A DNA stretch of 64,000 bases from the NCBI RefSeq assembly GCF_049670895.1, contig NZ_CP187170.1; one strand, written 5' to 3'. This document shows positions 37,279 through 45,595 of this stretch, piece by piece (the stretch's first letter is position 1; the number at the start of each line of letters is the position of its first letter). Under the pieces are notes generated by a model. The model was not told the DNA's origin. It did no database searches and saw only the letters and a list, made by a program, of their open reading frames with translations. Position numbers and translations under genes: made by a program. This stretch comes from Pasteurella sp049670895 (GTDB lineage Bacteria > Pseudomonadota > Gammaproteobacteria > Enterobacterales > Pasteurellaceae).

Positions 37279-38748
37279 TTATTTCTCTGCGGGCAATAAG
37301 CCTTTGGCTCGTGCCTCTTTATCCCATTGAGGAACCACAGTTTTGAGGAATTCTGCTTTTGCCTTACGTTCTTTTTCAATATCCACGCCTGTTGCTTTCC
37401 ACGCTTTTTCAGCGGTTGAAATATCAGGCACTGCCACAGGATCCGTGATGCCGTGTTTTGCTAAAACACGCACTAATTTCGTTCTCGCCTCCGTGGATTT
37501 ATCTAACCCTGTGCCAATCACTTTCAGTATCACATCAGGTGCATGGATATGACCACCATGCCCTGCGGCGGCGTAGTCCCAACGCCATTGAGCATGACGA
37601 ATATCTTGCAATGCCGCTTGCATTTCTTCTTTGCTTGCACCTGCTTCCCAAGCGGCTTTCGCTTCAAAATGGGCTGCGACAAGTTGATCTTCAAGGCGTA
37701 ACATTACTTCTTTAATTTCCGTTTTACGGGATTTCACCATGGCTTGTAAACGTTCCTTGCTTTGGTCATGACAGTTTGCACAAGTCTGTTCAAAGGCATT
37801 GAATGGGTTACCAATTTGATGATCGGTATAGACTTTACCGTCCGCCCCCTGCACTTTTGGCATGTGACAATCAATACAGGTCACCCCGTTTTTACCATGC
37901 ACACCTAACATCCAGGTTTCATAATCTGGGTGCTGGGCTTTTAACATTGGGGCTTTGGAAATGGCATGTGTCCAGTCCACAAAACCAATATCATCGTAAT
38001 ATTTTTCCATGGCATCTACGGTAATGCCGTTATCCCACGGGAAGGTAACTTGTTTTAAATCGCCTGCGAAATAGTATTCCACATGGCAATTCGCACAAAG
38101 TGCCGCACGTTGATCGGTTCTGTCAGAAGTGTCAAATTTATGGTCAATTTTTTCCAATGCACGTAACACGTAAGGACGTGCAATACGTAATGCAGGTTTG
38201 CCTTCAGCAAAGTCTTTTGAGGTGGTGTCATGACAGTCCGCACAGCCAATCGGGTTCACAATTTCAGCCCCACCGCTTGCCCATTTGGCACCGAAATACC
38301 CCGCTTCACCACGCTCTGCAATTAAGCGAGGCACATCAGGGCTTTTACAAGACCAACATGCCATTGGCATCGGGCCGGCATCTGGTGTCATCGGTGCACC
38401 CGTACGCAAAATTTCTCTCACATCTGTGACAGCATAAAAATGTCCACGGGGCTTTTTATAATCTTTCGCAAAGGCATAACCTGCCCATAACACCACCACA
38501 CGCGGATCTTCATAGTTGACGGAATCACGTTCCGTTGATTTTGAGGTATCTGCCCAAGTTTGATATTGTTTTGGAAATTTGTCTTTGAACAGATCGTTAC
38601 GAGATTCGATTTTTAAATGAGGATTTGCTGGCTCAACAGGTTGAGCGATCGGTTTATACTCTGCCATCACGGAAAATGAGGCTGAAATCCCCCATGCCAT
38701 GGTTGTCGCAACGAGTAGGCGTTTTTTCAATGTCTTCACGATTTTCAC
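37279..38748 (-). CDS. nrfA: Cytochrome c nitrite reductase catalytic subunit NrfA
   Basis: Periplasmic pentaheme enzyme that reduces nitrite to ammonium with six electrons. 489 residues; signal peptide ends near residue 29 (VMA). Heme sites: the catalytic CWSCK at 131-135 with Lys ligand, and CxxCH at 169, 218, 291 and 323. Start is a GTG at 38748; a second GTG at 38739 has better spacing to GGAG. First gene of nrfABCD-E-thioredoxin-F-G, behind a ~580-base regulatory region with FNR- and NarP-like sites. Confidence 0.97.
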   Translation of the reverse strand: MKIVKTLKKRLLVATTMAWGISASFSVMAEYKPIAQPVEPANPHLKIESRNDLFKDKFPKQYQTWADTSKSTERDSVNYEDPRVVVLWAGYAFAKDYKKPRGHFYAVTDVREILRTGAPMTPDAGPMPMACWSCKSPDVPRLIAERGEAGYFGAKWASGGAEIVNPIGCADCHDTTSKDFAEGKPALRIARPYVLRALEKIDHKFDTSDRTDQRAALCANCHVEYYFAGDLKQVTFPWDNGITVDAMEKYYDDIGFVDWTHAISKAPMLKAQHPDYETWMLGVHGKNGVTCIDCHMPKVQGADGKVYTDHQIGNPFNAFEQTCANCHDQSKERLQAMVKSRKTEIKEVMLRLEDQLVAAHFEAKAAWEAGASKEEMQAALQDIRHAQWRWDYAAAGHGGHIHAPDVILKVIGTGLDKSTEARTKLVRVLAKHGITDPVAVPDISTAEKAWKATGVDIEKERKAKAEFLKTVVPQWDKEARAKGLLPAEK

Positions 38749-38826
38749 TCCATATAAAAAAGGTTCTACTTAAACTGATGGGTAGAATCCATTTCAATCA
38801 TCACAATAAATCCGCCCTATTTGTTA

Positions 38827-38843
38827 ATGAGAATTTTTCTCAT
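38827..38843. promoter_or_regulatory. ATGAGAA-N3-TTCTCAT palindrome
   Basis: Perfect 7-base arms around TTT, 79 bases upstream of the nrfA start. It has partial similarity to a Fur 7-1-7 site (11 of 14 defined positions). The regulator is a guess. Confidence 0.35.
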
Positions 38844-38936
38844 AAAAAACAAATCACTAGCAGATAAGAAAGAAAATTCCTTACGCATAAAAAATAACAA
38901 ATAACATTCACTATTGCTCAGGTATTTCACGGTTTT

Positions 38937-38950
38937 TTGCTTTGGATCAA
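38937..38950. promoter_or_regulatory. FNR-like site upstream of nrfA
   Basis: TTGCTTTGGATCAA matches the FNR consensus TTGAT-N4-ATCAA at nine of ten defined bases. About 190 bases upstream of the nrfA start, which would imply a leader of roughly 150 bases if it is at -41. Confidence 0.6.
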
Positions 38951-38997
38951 ATTTTGTATTACAGAATGAAATTCTGTTTAATTTTGTAGCATATATA

Positions 38998-39013
38998 TAC
39001 CTACAAATAGGTA
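38998..39013. promoter_or_regulatory. NarP-type 7-2-7 site 1
   Basis: TACCTACAAATAGGTA: two inverted heptamers of the TACYYMT class with 2-base spacing; one position deviates. This arrangement is the known preferred site of NarP. 62 bases upstream of the FNR-like site centre. Confidence 0.65.
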
Positions 39014-39078
39014 TTAAAATAACACTAACTCATTAAATTTAAAGACAGTTATACCGAAAATCGAAAAATAGAGAGAAA

Positions 39079-39094
39079 TACCTATTAATGGGTA
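39079..39094. promoter_or_regulatory. NarP-type 7-2-7 site 2
   Basis: TACCTATTAATGGGTA fits TACYYMT-N2-AKRGGTA at every defined position. It is 81 bases from the first site, close to eight helical turns. Confidence 0.7.
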
Positions 39095-39117
39095 TTAATT
39101 TTTCCATGCTACACAAA

Positions 39118-39136
39118 ATGAGAATAATTCTTATCA
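39118..39136. promoter_or_regulatory. Fur-like imperfect palindrome
   Basis: AATGAGAATAATTCTTATC agrees with the 19-base Fur consensus at about 12 positions when read on the minus strand. Weak evidence on its own. Confidence 0.3.
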
Positions 39137-39249
39137 AAAAAGACTAAATAAGCAATTTGATTAAACTGATAAAATTATTCTCAAATGATATTTTGAAGGG
39201 AGAAAAATATGGCGTGAACAGCCTGTGAAATGCATTATCTACAGTGAAT

Positions 39250-39300
39250 AAAAAAAGGCCATTGAAAATAGGAAGATGTCCTGTTTCAATGCCCTTTTTC
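39250..39300. terminator. Terminator downstream of the 39.3-kb lipoprotein gene
   Basis: GGC(C)ATTGAAAATAGGA pairs with TCCTGTTTCAATGCC, flanked by AAAAAA and TTTTT; works on the minus strand for the lipoprotein gene and insulates the nrf control region. Confidence 0.8.
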
Positions 39301-39331
39301 ATGTTTCGGTTTATCCGCTTAGTGGGGTGAG

Positions 39332-39817
39332 TTATCCTTCATGCCGATAAAGGCTAGCACAAACAACACGCCCTAACATGGATAATGCAGAATGTTTATA
39401 ATCTTTCGTCAATTTAAGGTTGTTGACAGTGATTGGGGAAGGTTCGCCTTCTCCCCAAAATTCGGAATAATAAGTGGTAGAAAGCTGTTCTAAGGTTTGA
39501 GTATCACAGTTCACACGATGCTTTTTCCGTAAAGATTTAGCATATAACTTGAGGTTATCAGGATAAACGTGTTGGCTTTTTTCGAGATTGACCACCACAT
39601 CAAAATCAATCAAATAAGGTTGAACAGGGGATTTCATCACCCTATTGCCATCAATAAAATGCTGTGGGGCTTGTTGTAAACGAACAAACCCTGATTTAAT
39701 TAAAGTCGGTACATTGAGGGAAATTGCGTCTGGGGCTTTTGGCGGTTCAGGCGGAGGCGGCACACAACCTGTTAAAATAACAACACTTAAACTAAGGATC
39801 CAAAGTAATTTTTCCAT
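39332..39817 (-). CDS. Putative outer-membrane lipoprotein
   Basis: I do not recognise the family. Start at ATG 39817 with AGGAG upstream; 161 residues. A lipoprotein signal is clear: MEKLLWILSLSVVILTGC with the lipobox LTGC and Cys18, followed by a proline-rich linker (PPPPEPPKAP). The mature part has two cysteines (C..near 110 and ~155) that could form a disulfide. The residue after Cys is Val, which does not signal inner-membrane retention. Divergent from purM. Confidence 0.75.
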   Translation of the reverse strand: MEKLLWILSLSVVILTGCVPPPPEPPKAPDAISLNVPTLIKSGFVRLQQAPQHFIDGNRVMKSPVQPYLIDFDVVVNLEKSQHVYPDNLKLYAKSLRKKHRVNCDTQTLEQLSTTYYSEFWGEGEPSPITVNNLKLTKDYKHSALSMLGRVVCASLYRHEG

Positions 39818-39963
39818 GTTCACTCCTCGTGATATCCTTTTACGCAGGGGAAGAATAGGTGATTTTTTGCCCCATTCTAACCAGTTCAATTCAACAAAAA
39901 AAGTGTTTTATTTATCAATTTGATAAAATTCAGCAAAACAAGAAAAAATTGTAAAGCAAACTA

Positions 39964-39979
39964 TCGCAAACGTTTGCTT
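39964..39979. promoter_or_regulatory. PurR operator upstream of purM
   Basis: TCGCAAACGTTTGCTT matches the PurR box ACGCAAACGTTTNCNT except at the first base. A TACAAT -10 candidate lies at 39987-39992, so the operator covers the -35 region. Expected effect: purine (hypoxanthine/guanine) repression of purMN. Confidence 0.85.
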
Positions 39980-40040
39980 AGGCATGGTACAATTCGCCAG
40001 ATTTTGTATTTCATCTCCAATTTAATTATAGGGAACAATC

Positions 40041-41078
40041 GTGAGTAAACAATCATTAAGTTACAAAGATGCGGGTGTCGATATTAATGCAGGTAATGCA
40101 TTAGTCGAAAAAATCAAAGCCGATGTAAAACGTACAACACGTCCAGAGGTTATTGGTGGTTTGGGAGGATTTGGTGCATTGTGTGCCATTCCGACAAAAT
40201 ATAAAGAACCTATTTTAGTTTCTGGTACTGATGGCGTGGGGACAAAATTACGTCTTGCCATTGATCTTCATCGCCACGATAGCATTGGTATTGATTTAGT
40301 CGCGATGTGTGTGAATGACTTAGTGGTCCAAGGGGCGGAGCCATTGTTCTTCCTTGATTATTATGCCACGGGAAAATTAGACGTTGAGGTTGCCGCAAGT
40401 GTCATTAAAGGCATTGCCAATGGTTGCGAACAATCAGGCTGTGCTCTTGTCGGGGGTGAAACCGCTGAAATGCCTGGCATGTATCATGCTGGGGATTATG
40501 ACTTGGCTGGTTTTTGCGTGGGGGTTGTGGAAAAATCTGAAATTATTGACGGTAGCCAAGTTAAAATTGGTGATGCATTAATCGCATTAGGATCTAGCGG
40601 TCCTCATTCCAATGGTTATTCTTTAATTCGTAAAGTCATTGATGTGGCGGGCGTGAATCCAGCCGAAGAGCAACTGAATGGAAAAGCCCTTGCGGATCAT
40701 GTTCTTGCCCCAACTAAAATTTATGTCAAATCGATTCTTCAACTGATTAAACATGCTGATGTGCATGCCATTTCACATTTGACAGGTGGCGGTTTCTGGG
40801 AAAATATTCCTCGTGTATTACCAAAACATGTTAAAGCCGTCATTAATGAGAAAAGCTGGACATGGCCATCTATTTTCACATGGCTACAAGAAAAAGGGCA
40901 TATTGATACCCATGAAATGTACCGCACATTTAACTGCGGTGTGGGCATGGTGATCGCCTTACCACAAGAAGATGTGGATACAGCCATCGCACTATTACAG
41001 CAAATGGGCGAAAATGCGTGGTTGATTGGTCATATTGAGCACGCCGATGAAGGCGAAGAACAAGTGATTATTCGCTAA
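40041..41078 (+). CDS. purM: Phosphoribosylformylglycinamidine cyclo-ligase
   Basis: AIR synthetase, fifth step of purine synthesis. 345 residues, as in E. coli. Start codon is GTG at 40041 (GGAACAATCGTG). Signatures: SYKDAGVDINAGNALV at the N-terminus, ILVSGTDGVGTKLRLA, and LVGGETAEMPGMY. The stop overlaps the purN start by one base (TAATG). Regulated by the PurR operator just upstream. Confidence 0.97.
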   Translation: MSKQSLSYKDAGVDINAGNALVEKIKADVKRTTRPEVIGGLGGFGALCAIPTKYKEPILVSGTDGVGTKLRLAIDLHRHDSIGIDLVAMCVNDLVVQGAEPLFFLDYYATGKLDVEVAASVIKGIANGCEQSGCALVGGETAEMPGMYHAGDYDLAGFCVGVVEKSEIIDGSQVKIGDALIALGSSGPHSNGYSLIRKVIDVAGVNPAEEQLNGKALADHVLAPTKIYVKSILQLIKHADVHAISHLTGGGFWENIPRVLPKHVKAVINEKSWTWPSIFTWLQEKGHIDTHEMYRTFNCGVGMVIALPQEDVDTAIALLQQMGENAWLIGHIEHADEGEEQVIIR

Positions 41079-41719
41079 TGAAGAAAATTGTTGTTTTAGT
41101 GTCAGGTTATGGCAGTAATTTACAGGCACTTATTGATGCCTGCCATGCTGGGCAGATTGCAGGGGAAATTGTTGCGGTAATCAGTAATAAAGCCGATGCT
41201 TACGCATTAGAACGTGCGAAAAGTGCGGGTATTTCTAGCCATGTTTTTTTGCGTAAGCATTTTGCCAGCAATCAAGCAATGGACGAGCAAATTGGTGATT
41301 ATATTCAAGCACTCAATGCGGATCTTATCGTTTTAGCAGGGTATATGAAAATTTTAACTGCGGAATTCACTCAACGGTTTGCGGGCAAAATTCTCAATGT
41401 TCATCCTTCTCTTTTACCCAAGTATCCAGGTTTGAATACCTATCAACAAGCCTTAGAGGCTGGGGAAAAAGAACATGGCACAACCGTTCATTTTGTGAAT
41501 GAAGAAGTGGATGGTGGAGCGGTGATTTTGCAGGCGAAAGTCCCTATTTTTACGGGCGATCGCATTGAAGACATTGAAGAACGTGTCAAAACCCAAGAAG
41601 CTCAGATTTATCCTTTAGTGGTGAAATGGTTTGTGGAAGATCGTTTAACACTTATTAATGAAGACGCGTTCCTTGATGGTAAAAAATTACCCCCTCAAGG
41701 GTACGCAATGGAAAATTAA
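41078..41719 (+). CDS. purN: Phosphoribosylglycinamide formyltransferase
   Basis: Transfers formyl from 10-formyl-THF to GAR, third step of purine synthesis. 213 residues. GAR-binding loop SGYGSNLQALIDA at ~9-21; active-site residues Asn, His and Asp in NVHPSLLPKYPGLNTYQQ and VDGGAVILQ. Translationally coupled to purM. Ends with a uptake-signal terminator. Confidence 0.97.
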   Translation: MKKIVVLVSGYGSNLQALIDACHAGQIAGEIVAVISNKADAYALERAKSAGISSHVFLRKHFASNQAMDEQIGDYIQALNADLIVLAGYMKILTAEFTQRFAGKILNVHPSLLPKYPGLNTYQQALEAGEKEHGTTVHFVNEEVDGGAVILQAKVPIFTGDRIEDIEERVKTQEAQIYPLVVKWFVEDRLTLINEDAFLDGKKLPPQGYAMEN

Positions 41720-41735
41720 TCGTTTAAAAAAAGTG

Positions 41736-41760
41736 CGGTCTGTTTTCAGGCCGTTTTTTT
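41736..41760 (+). terminator. Terminator after purN
   Basis: CGGTCTG-TTTT-CAGGCCG followed by TTTTTTT; its left arm overlaps an uptake signal. Confidence 0.85.
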
Positions 41761-41865
41761 ATGCTCAAAAAATATTAAATTAGGCACGATGCGAACTATC
41801 AATTTGAGCAATTATGTTTTAGAATTTGACGATTTTATTTTTCGCATATGTAAAAGGAGCATACG

Positions 41866-42492
41866 ATGAAATTAGTCGAAGTACAGCATCCGCTAGTCAA
41901 ACACAAATTAGGTTTAATGCGTTCTGCCGATATTAATACTAAACAATTTCGTGAATTAGCCACTGAGGTGGGAAGCCTGTTAACCTATGAAGCGACAGCA
42001 GATTTAGAAACCGAAAAAGTGATTATTGACGGTTGGTGCGGTCCTGTCGAGATTGACCGAATTAAAGGTAAAAAAGTCACAGTGGTGCCCATTTTACGTG
42101 CGGGATTAGGCATGATGGATGGAGTATTAGAGCATGTTCCAAGTGCACGTATTAGTGTGGTGGGAATCTACCGCAATGAAGAAACCCTCGAACCTGTTCC
42201 TTACTTCCAAAAACTGGCAAGTGATTTAACTGAACGTTTAGCCATTGTGGTTGATCCGATGCTTGCCACCGGTGGATCGATGATTGCGACTATCGATCTG
42301 TTAAAAGAAAAAGGCTGTAAACAAATCAAAGTGTTAGTTTTAGTTGCTGCCCCAGAAGGGATTAAAGCCCTTGAAGCCGCACACCCTGATATTGAGTTAT
42401 ATACCGCCTCTATTGATAGCCACTTAAATGAATATGGCTACATTATCCCAGGTCTTGGTGATGCAGGTGATAAAATTTTTGGCACAAAATAA
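41866..42492 (+). CDS. upp: Uracil phosphoribosyltransferase
   Basis: Pyrimidine salvage: uracil + PRPP to UMP. 208 residues, same as E. coli. PRPP-binding loop VVDPMLATGGSMIATIDLLK near residue 128-147 and uracil-binding IPGLGDAGDKIFGT at the C-terminus. AAAGGAG upstream. Followed 119 bases later by its partner permease uraA, with a terminator between. Confidence 0.98.
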   Translation: MKLVEVQHPLVKHKLGLMRSADINTKQFRELATEVGSLLTYEATADLETEKVIIDGWCGPVEIDRIKGKKVTVVPILRAGLGMMDGVLEHVPSARISVVGIYRNEETLEPVPYFQKLASDLTERLAIVVDPMLATGGSMIATIDLLKEKGCKQIKVLVLVAAPEGIKALEAAHPDIELYTASIDSHLNEYGYIIPGLGDAGDKIFGTK

Positions 42493-42504
42493 GTCTAACG
42501 TGAG

Positions 42505-42526
42505 CGGCATTCAATGCCGTTTTTTT
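42505..42526 (+). terminator. Terminator between upp and uraA
   Basis: CGGCATT-C-AATGCCG stem then TTTTTTT. Reduces co-transcription of uraA, or uraA has its own promoter in the following 85 bases. Confidence 0.85.
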
Positions 42527-42611
42527 CCGTTCAATTTATAGCCGTTATAATTTGTGGCATCACATATACTATAAAATGAAAAGTTAATTCAGACAGAGAG
42601 TTGAAACTTAA

Positions 42612-43865
42612 ATGACAAATGAAAACCAAACCCTTTCTATGGATCAAGGTCATGCCAAACAAGCCTTTGTGGGCTTACAAATGTTATTTGTAGCATTTGG
42701 TGCATTGGTACTTGTTCCCCTTATTACTGGACTTAATCCGAATACTGCCCTATTAACCGCAGGCATTGGTACGTTGTTATTCCAACTTTGTACCGGTCGC
42801 CAAGTGCCTATTTTCCTTGCATCCTCTTTTGCCTTTATTGCACCAATTCAATATGGCGTGGCAACTTGGGGAATCGCCACCACTATGGGCGGCTTAATGT
42901 TCACGGGGTTAGTTTATTTTGCACTCAGTACCTTAGTAAAATTAAAAGGTGCAGGGGCATTACAAAAAGTCTTCCCACCCGTGGTGGTAGGTCCTGTCAT
43001 TATTATTATCGGTATGGGATTAGCTCCCGTTGCGGTGGACATGGCATTGGGGAAAAACAGTGCTTACCAATATAATGATGCCGTTTTAGTCTCCATGGTC
43101 ACCTTACTCACCACCTTAAGTGTGGCGGTATTTGCCAAAGGGATGATGAAATTAATTCCTATTATGTTCGGCATTACAGTGGGTTATATTCTGTGTTTAT
43201 TTTTAGGATTAATCGATTTTCAGCCTGTTATCAATGCCCCTTGGTTCAGTCTGCCAGAAATCACCACGCCTGAATTTAAACTTGAAGCAATCTTATATTT
43301 ATTACCCATCGCAATTGCACCCGCAGTCGAACATGTAGGTGGGATCATGGCGATCAGCTCTGTCACGGGGAAAGATTTCCTACAAAAACCTGGCTTACAT
43401 CGCACGCTATTAGGTGACGGGATTGCAACCAGTGCGGCATCGTTCTTAGGGGGACCTCCGAATACGACTTATGCAGAAGTCACTGGTGCGGTGATGCTTA
43501 CACGCAACTTTAATCCTAAAATCATGACATGGGCAGCCGTTTGGGCAATTGCCATTTCTTTCTGCGGAAAAGTAGGTGCGTTCTTATCCACCATTCCAAC
43601 GATTGTGATGGGCGGAATTATGATGCTAGTCTTTGGTTCCATTGCGGTGGTGGGCATGAGTACCCTTATCCGTGGTAAAGTGGATGTGACAGAAGCCCGT
43701 AACCTTTGTATTATCTCAGTGGTTATGACATTTGGTATCGGGGGTATGTTTGTCAACTTTGGTGAAATCTCATTAAAAGGGATTAGCCTATGTGCTGTCG
43801 TGGCGATTTTATTAAATTTAATCTTGCCAAAAGCTAAAAACGCACCACTCGAAGAAAATCAATAG
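42612..43865 (+). CDS. uraA: Uracil permease UraA
   Basis: Proton-coupled uracil importer of the NCS2 family. 417 residues, 14 membrane segments. Family motifs: VPIFLASSFAFIAPIQ in the substrate region, AIAPAVEHVGGIMAIS with the conserved Glu-His, and GLLGGPPNTTYAE-type loop (FLGGPPNTTYAEVTGAV). Works with Upp in salvage. Confidence 0.97.
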   Translation: MTNENQTLSMDQGHAKQAFVGLQMLFVAFGALVLVPLITGLNPNTALLTAGIGTLLFQLCTGRQVPIFLASSFAFIAPIQYGVATWGIATTMGGLMFTGLVYFALSTLVKLKGAGALQKVFPPVVVGPVIIIIGMGLAPVAVDMALGKNSAYQYNDAVLVSMVTLLTTLSVAVFAKGMMKLIPIMFGITVGYILCLFLGLIDFQPVINAPWFSLPEITTPEFKLEAILYLLPIAIAPAVEHVGGIMAISSVTGKDFLQKPGLHRTLLGDGIATSAASFLGGPPNTTYAEVTGAVMLTRNFNPKIMTWAAVWAIAISFCGKVGAFLSTIPTIVMGGIMMLVFGSIAVVGMSTLIRGKVDVTEARNLCIISVVMTFGIGGMFVNFGEISLKGISLCAVVAILLNLILPKAKNAPLEENQ

Positions 43866-43873
43866 GATAAAAT

Positions 43874-43905
43874 AAGGGTTAAGCCTTGCTTAACCCTTCC
43901 TTTTT
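43874..43905 (+). terminator. Terminator after uraA
   Basis: AAGGGTTAAG-CCTTG-CTTAACCCTT stem followed by CCTTTTTC. It overlaps an in-frame ATG (43886) of the following gene, which argues against that ATG as the hda start. Confidence 0.85.
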
Positions 43906-43948
43906 CGTTTATTCTTGTTCTTCTTTTTATACATTAATAGGTCTTTTT

Positions 43949-44650
43949 TTGTTAGAGAATTTCCAATTACCACTCCCAATTCATCAACTTGATGATGAAA
44001 CATTGGATAACTTTTTTCCCGACAATAATTTATTGTTGCTTAATTCTCTGCATAAAAATTTTGCTTCCCCTGAACAACAATTTTTCTATATTTGGGGTGA
44101 ACAAAGCAGTGGAAAAAGCCACTTGCTCAAGGCGATCTCGAATCATTTTTTCTTACAACAACGTCCTGCGATTTATGTTCCACTGGAGAAATCTTGTTAT
44201 TTCTCACCTGCGGTATTAGAAAATTTAGAATATCAGCATGTGGTCTGTTTAGATGATTTACAGGCGGTGATTGGTCATGATGAATGGGAATTAGCCATTT
44301 TTGATCTTTTCAATCGCATTAAAGAAGTGGGAAAAACATTGTTGCTAATTAGTGCGAATCTTTCACCGAGTGCGATTCCTGTTAAACTCCCAGACTTAGC
44401 CTCTCGCCTACGTTGGGGGGAAATTTACCAGCTTAATCCCCTTAATGATGCACAAAAAATCCATGTATTACAGCAAAATGCAAAGCGACGTGGCATTGAA
44501 TTGCCCGATGAAACCGCAAATTTCTTACTCAAACGTTTAGCCAGAGATATGCAAACGTTATTTAATGCCCTCACCGCACTGGATCAGGCATCCTTGCAAG
44601 CTCAGCGTAAACTCACCATTCCTTTCGTCAAAGAAATTCTGAATTTATAA
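43949..44650 (+). CDS. hda: DnaA regulatory inactivator Hda
   Basis: AAA+ protein that, with the beta clamp, triggers DnaA-ATP hydrolysis after initiation. Start taken as TTG 43949, giving 233 residues, the E. coli length; the in-frame ATG at 43886 falls inside the uraA terminator. N-terminal clamp-binding motif QLPLP at residues 5-9. Walker A-like GEQSSGKSHLL near 44, Walker B CLDDLQAV near 93, sensor and Arg-finger regions follow. Usually found next to uraA in gammaproteobacteria. Confidence 0.93.
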   Translation: MLENFQLPLPIHQLDDETLDNFFPDNNLLLLNSLHKNFASPEQQFFYIWGEQSSGKSHLLKAISNHFFLQQRPAIYVPLEKSCYFSPAVLENLEYQHVVCLDDLQAVIGHDEWELAIFDLFNRIKEVGKTLLLISANLSPSAIPVKLPDLASRLRWGEIYQLNPLNDAQKIHVLQQNAKRRGIELPDETANFLLKRLARDMQTLFNALTALDQASLQAQRKLTIPFVKEILNL

Positions 44651-44654
44651 AAAA

Positions 44655-44682
44655 AATACCGCACTTTTTACAGTACGGTATT
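44655..44682. terminator. Terminator between hda and convergent lipoprotein gene
   Basis: AATACCG ... CGGTATT with A/T tracts on both sides; contains an uptake signal (ACCGCACTT). Lies between convergent stops. Confidence 0.8.
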
Positions 44683-44689
44683 GTTTCAT

Positions 44690-44977
44690 TTAATACCAAC
44701 GGTTGTAGTGATAACCGACACTTGGCACAAGTACCACATTGGGTCTTGTCATCACGCCGTCTGTTTTTTTCTTTTCTTGATAATCGCTTGCATTAAGTGG
44801 TGATTCAACCGCAGTTGAATACGCCTGTTTTTGATGAGCTGGCACCGTATCCCCCGTTAACACCTTGTGTTGATATTCTTCGAGGGTTTTATGATCCAAA
44901 ACAACTGGTTCAATTGGCTGTTTTGCAGAACAAGCAAACAGCAATATGAAACTCAATGCGAAAAGAATCTTTTTCAT
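44690..44977 (-). CDS. Small putative lipoprotein
   Basis: 95 residues, family not recognised. Starts with a lipoprotein signal MKKILFALSFILLFACS (lipobox LFAC, Cys16) and has CGGAGG as ribosome-binding site. The mature 80 residues are polar, with a tyrosine-rich C-terminus (GYHYNRWY). It begins 12 bases after the stop of the exported protein gene upstream, so the two are very likely one operon and may act together at the cell envelope. Confidence 0.7.
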   Translation of the reverse strand: MKKILFALSFILLFACSAKQPIEPVVLDHKTLEEYQHKVLTGDTVPAHQKQAYSTAVESPLNASDYQEKKKTDGVMTRPNVVLVPSVGYHYNRWY

Positions 44978-44989
44978 AGGACACCTCCG

Positions 44990-45589
44990 TTATTTACAGA
45001 TGATCTTTGATAACATTTTTGAATGTTTTTGAATATTTTTATCTGCAAGGGCTTTGCCATGTAAACGCTCTTGCGCTTGGACTTTTTTAGCTAAGTCTGG
45101 ATCATGAATATAGAAGACGGGCACATATTGCATATCTTTAGGATCATTTTTCGCAGACACTTTTGCTGTGGCAATATTGGTATAATAATCCTCTTTTGTA
45201 GCGGGTTGCACGTAATAAGTTGTGGCGTCGGTGACATCAACGCCATTATCACGCATAAAGCCATAACAAATCCCCCCACCAGACTCAAAAATAGTGTGCG
45301 AAGATTTATTTTCATTCATTTCATAGACTTCAAATTCAATGCTGTTACCTAATGCATTTGCATCTTTGGCGTTAGTAGTTGGGTTGAGTTTTCTTGTTGC
45401 GAGACGATTTACATAAGTCACATTATTTGAATTTTCTGCGGTGTGTTGAGCGGGTTGCTCTGTCATCGTGGTAAATTCATCTTTGAACTGATCCACCGTA
45501 TCTTCAGAAATACGAACAGTAAAGGCGTGAGTGTGAGTGGCTAAAGAGAGTAAAACGCAGCTCAAGCATCCGAATATTTTAAAAGACAT
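44990..45589 (-). CDS. Exported protein of unknown function
   Basis: 199 residues from ATG 45589 (preceded by AAGGAA at good distance); ATG 45595 is in frame but sits on the ribosome-binding site. A Sec signal peptide spans MSFKIFGCLSCVLLSLATHTHA. The mature protein has no motif I know; it contains two cysteines (GGGICYGF and the last-but-one residue of IICK) that could pair, and a run of Tyr/Thr (ATTYYVQPATKEDYYTN). Operon partner of the small lipoprotein. Confidence 0.7.
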   Translation of the reverse strand: MSFKIFGCLSCVLLSLATHTHAFTVRISEDTVDQFKDEFTTMTEQPAQHTAENSNNVTYVNRLATRKLNPTTNAKDANALGNSIEFEVYEMNENKSSHTIFESGGGICYGFMRDNGVDVTDATTYYVQPATKEDYYTNIATAKVSAKNDPKDMQYVPVFYIHDPDLAKKVQAQERLHGKALADKNIQKHSKMLSKIICK

Positions 45590-45595
45590 TCTCAT

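Larger units (their letters stand above)
38749..39331. other. Regulatory region upstream of nrfA
   Basis: 583 bases without a protein gene. It contains, reading towards nrfA, a terminator for the opposite neighbour (39250-39300), a Fur-like imperfect palindrome (39118-39136), two NarP-type 7-2-7 palindromes, an FNR-like site and a perfect ATGAGAA/TTCTCAT palindrome (38827-38843). The layout suggests a multi-input anaerobic promoter for nrf. Confidence 0.7.
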
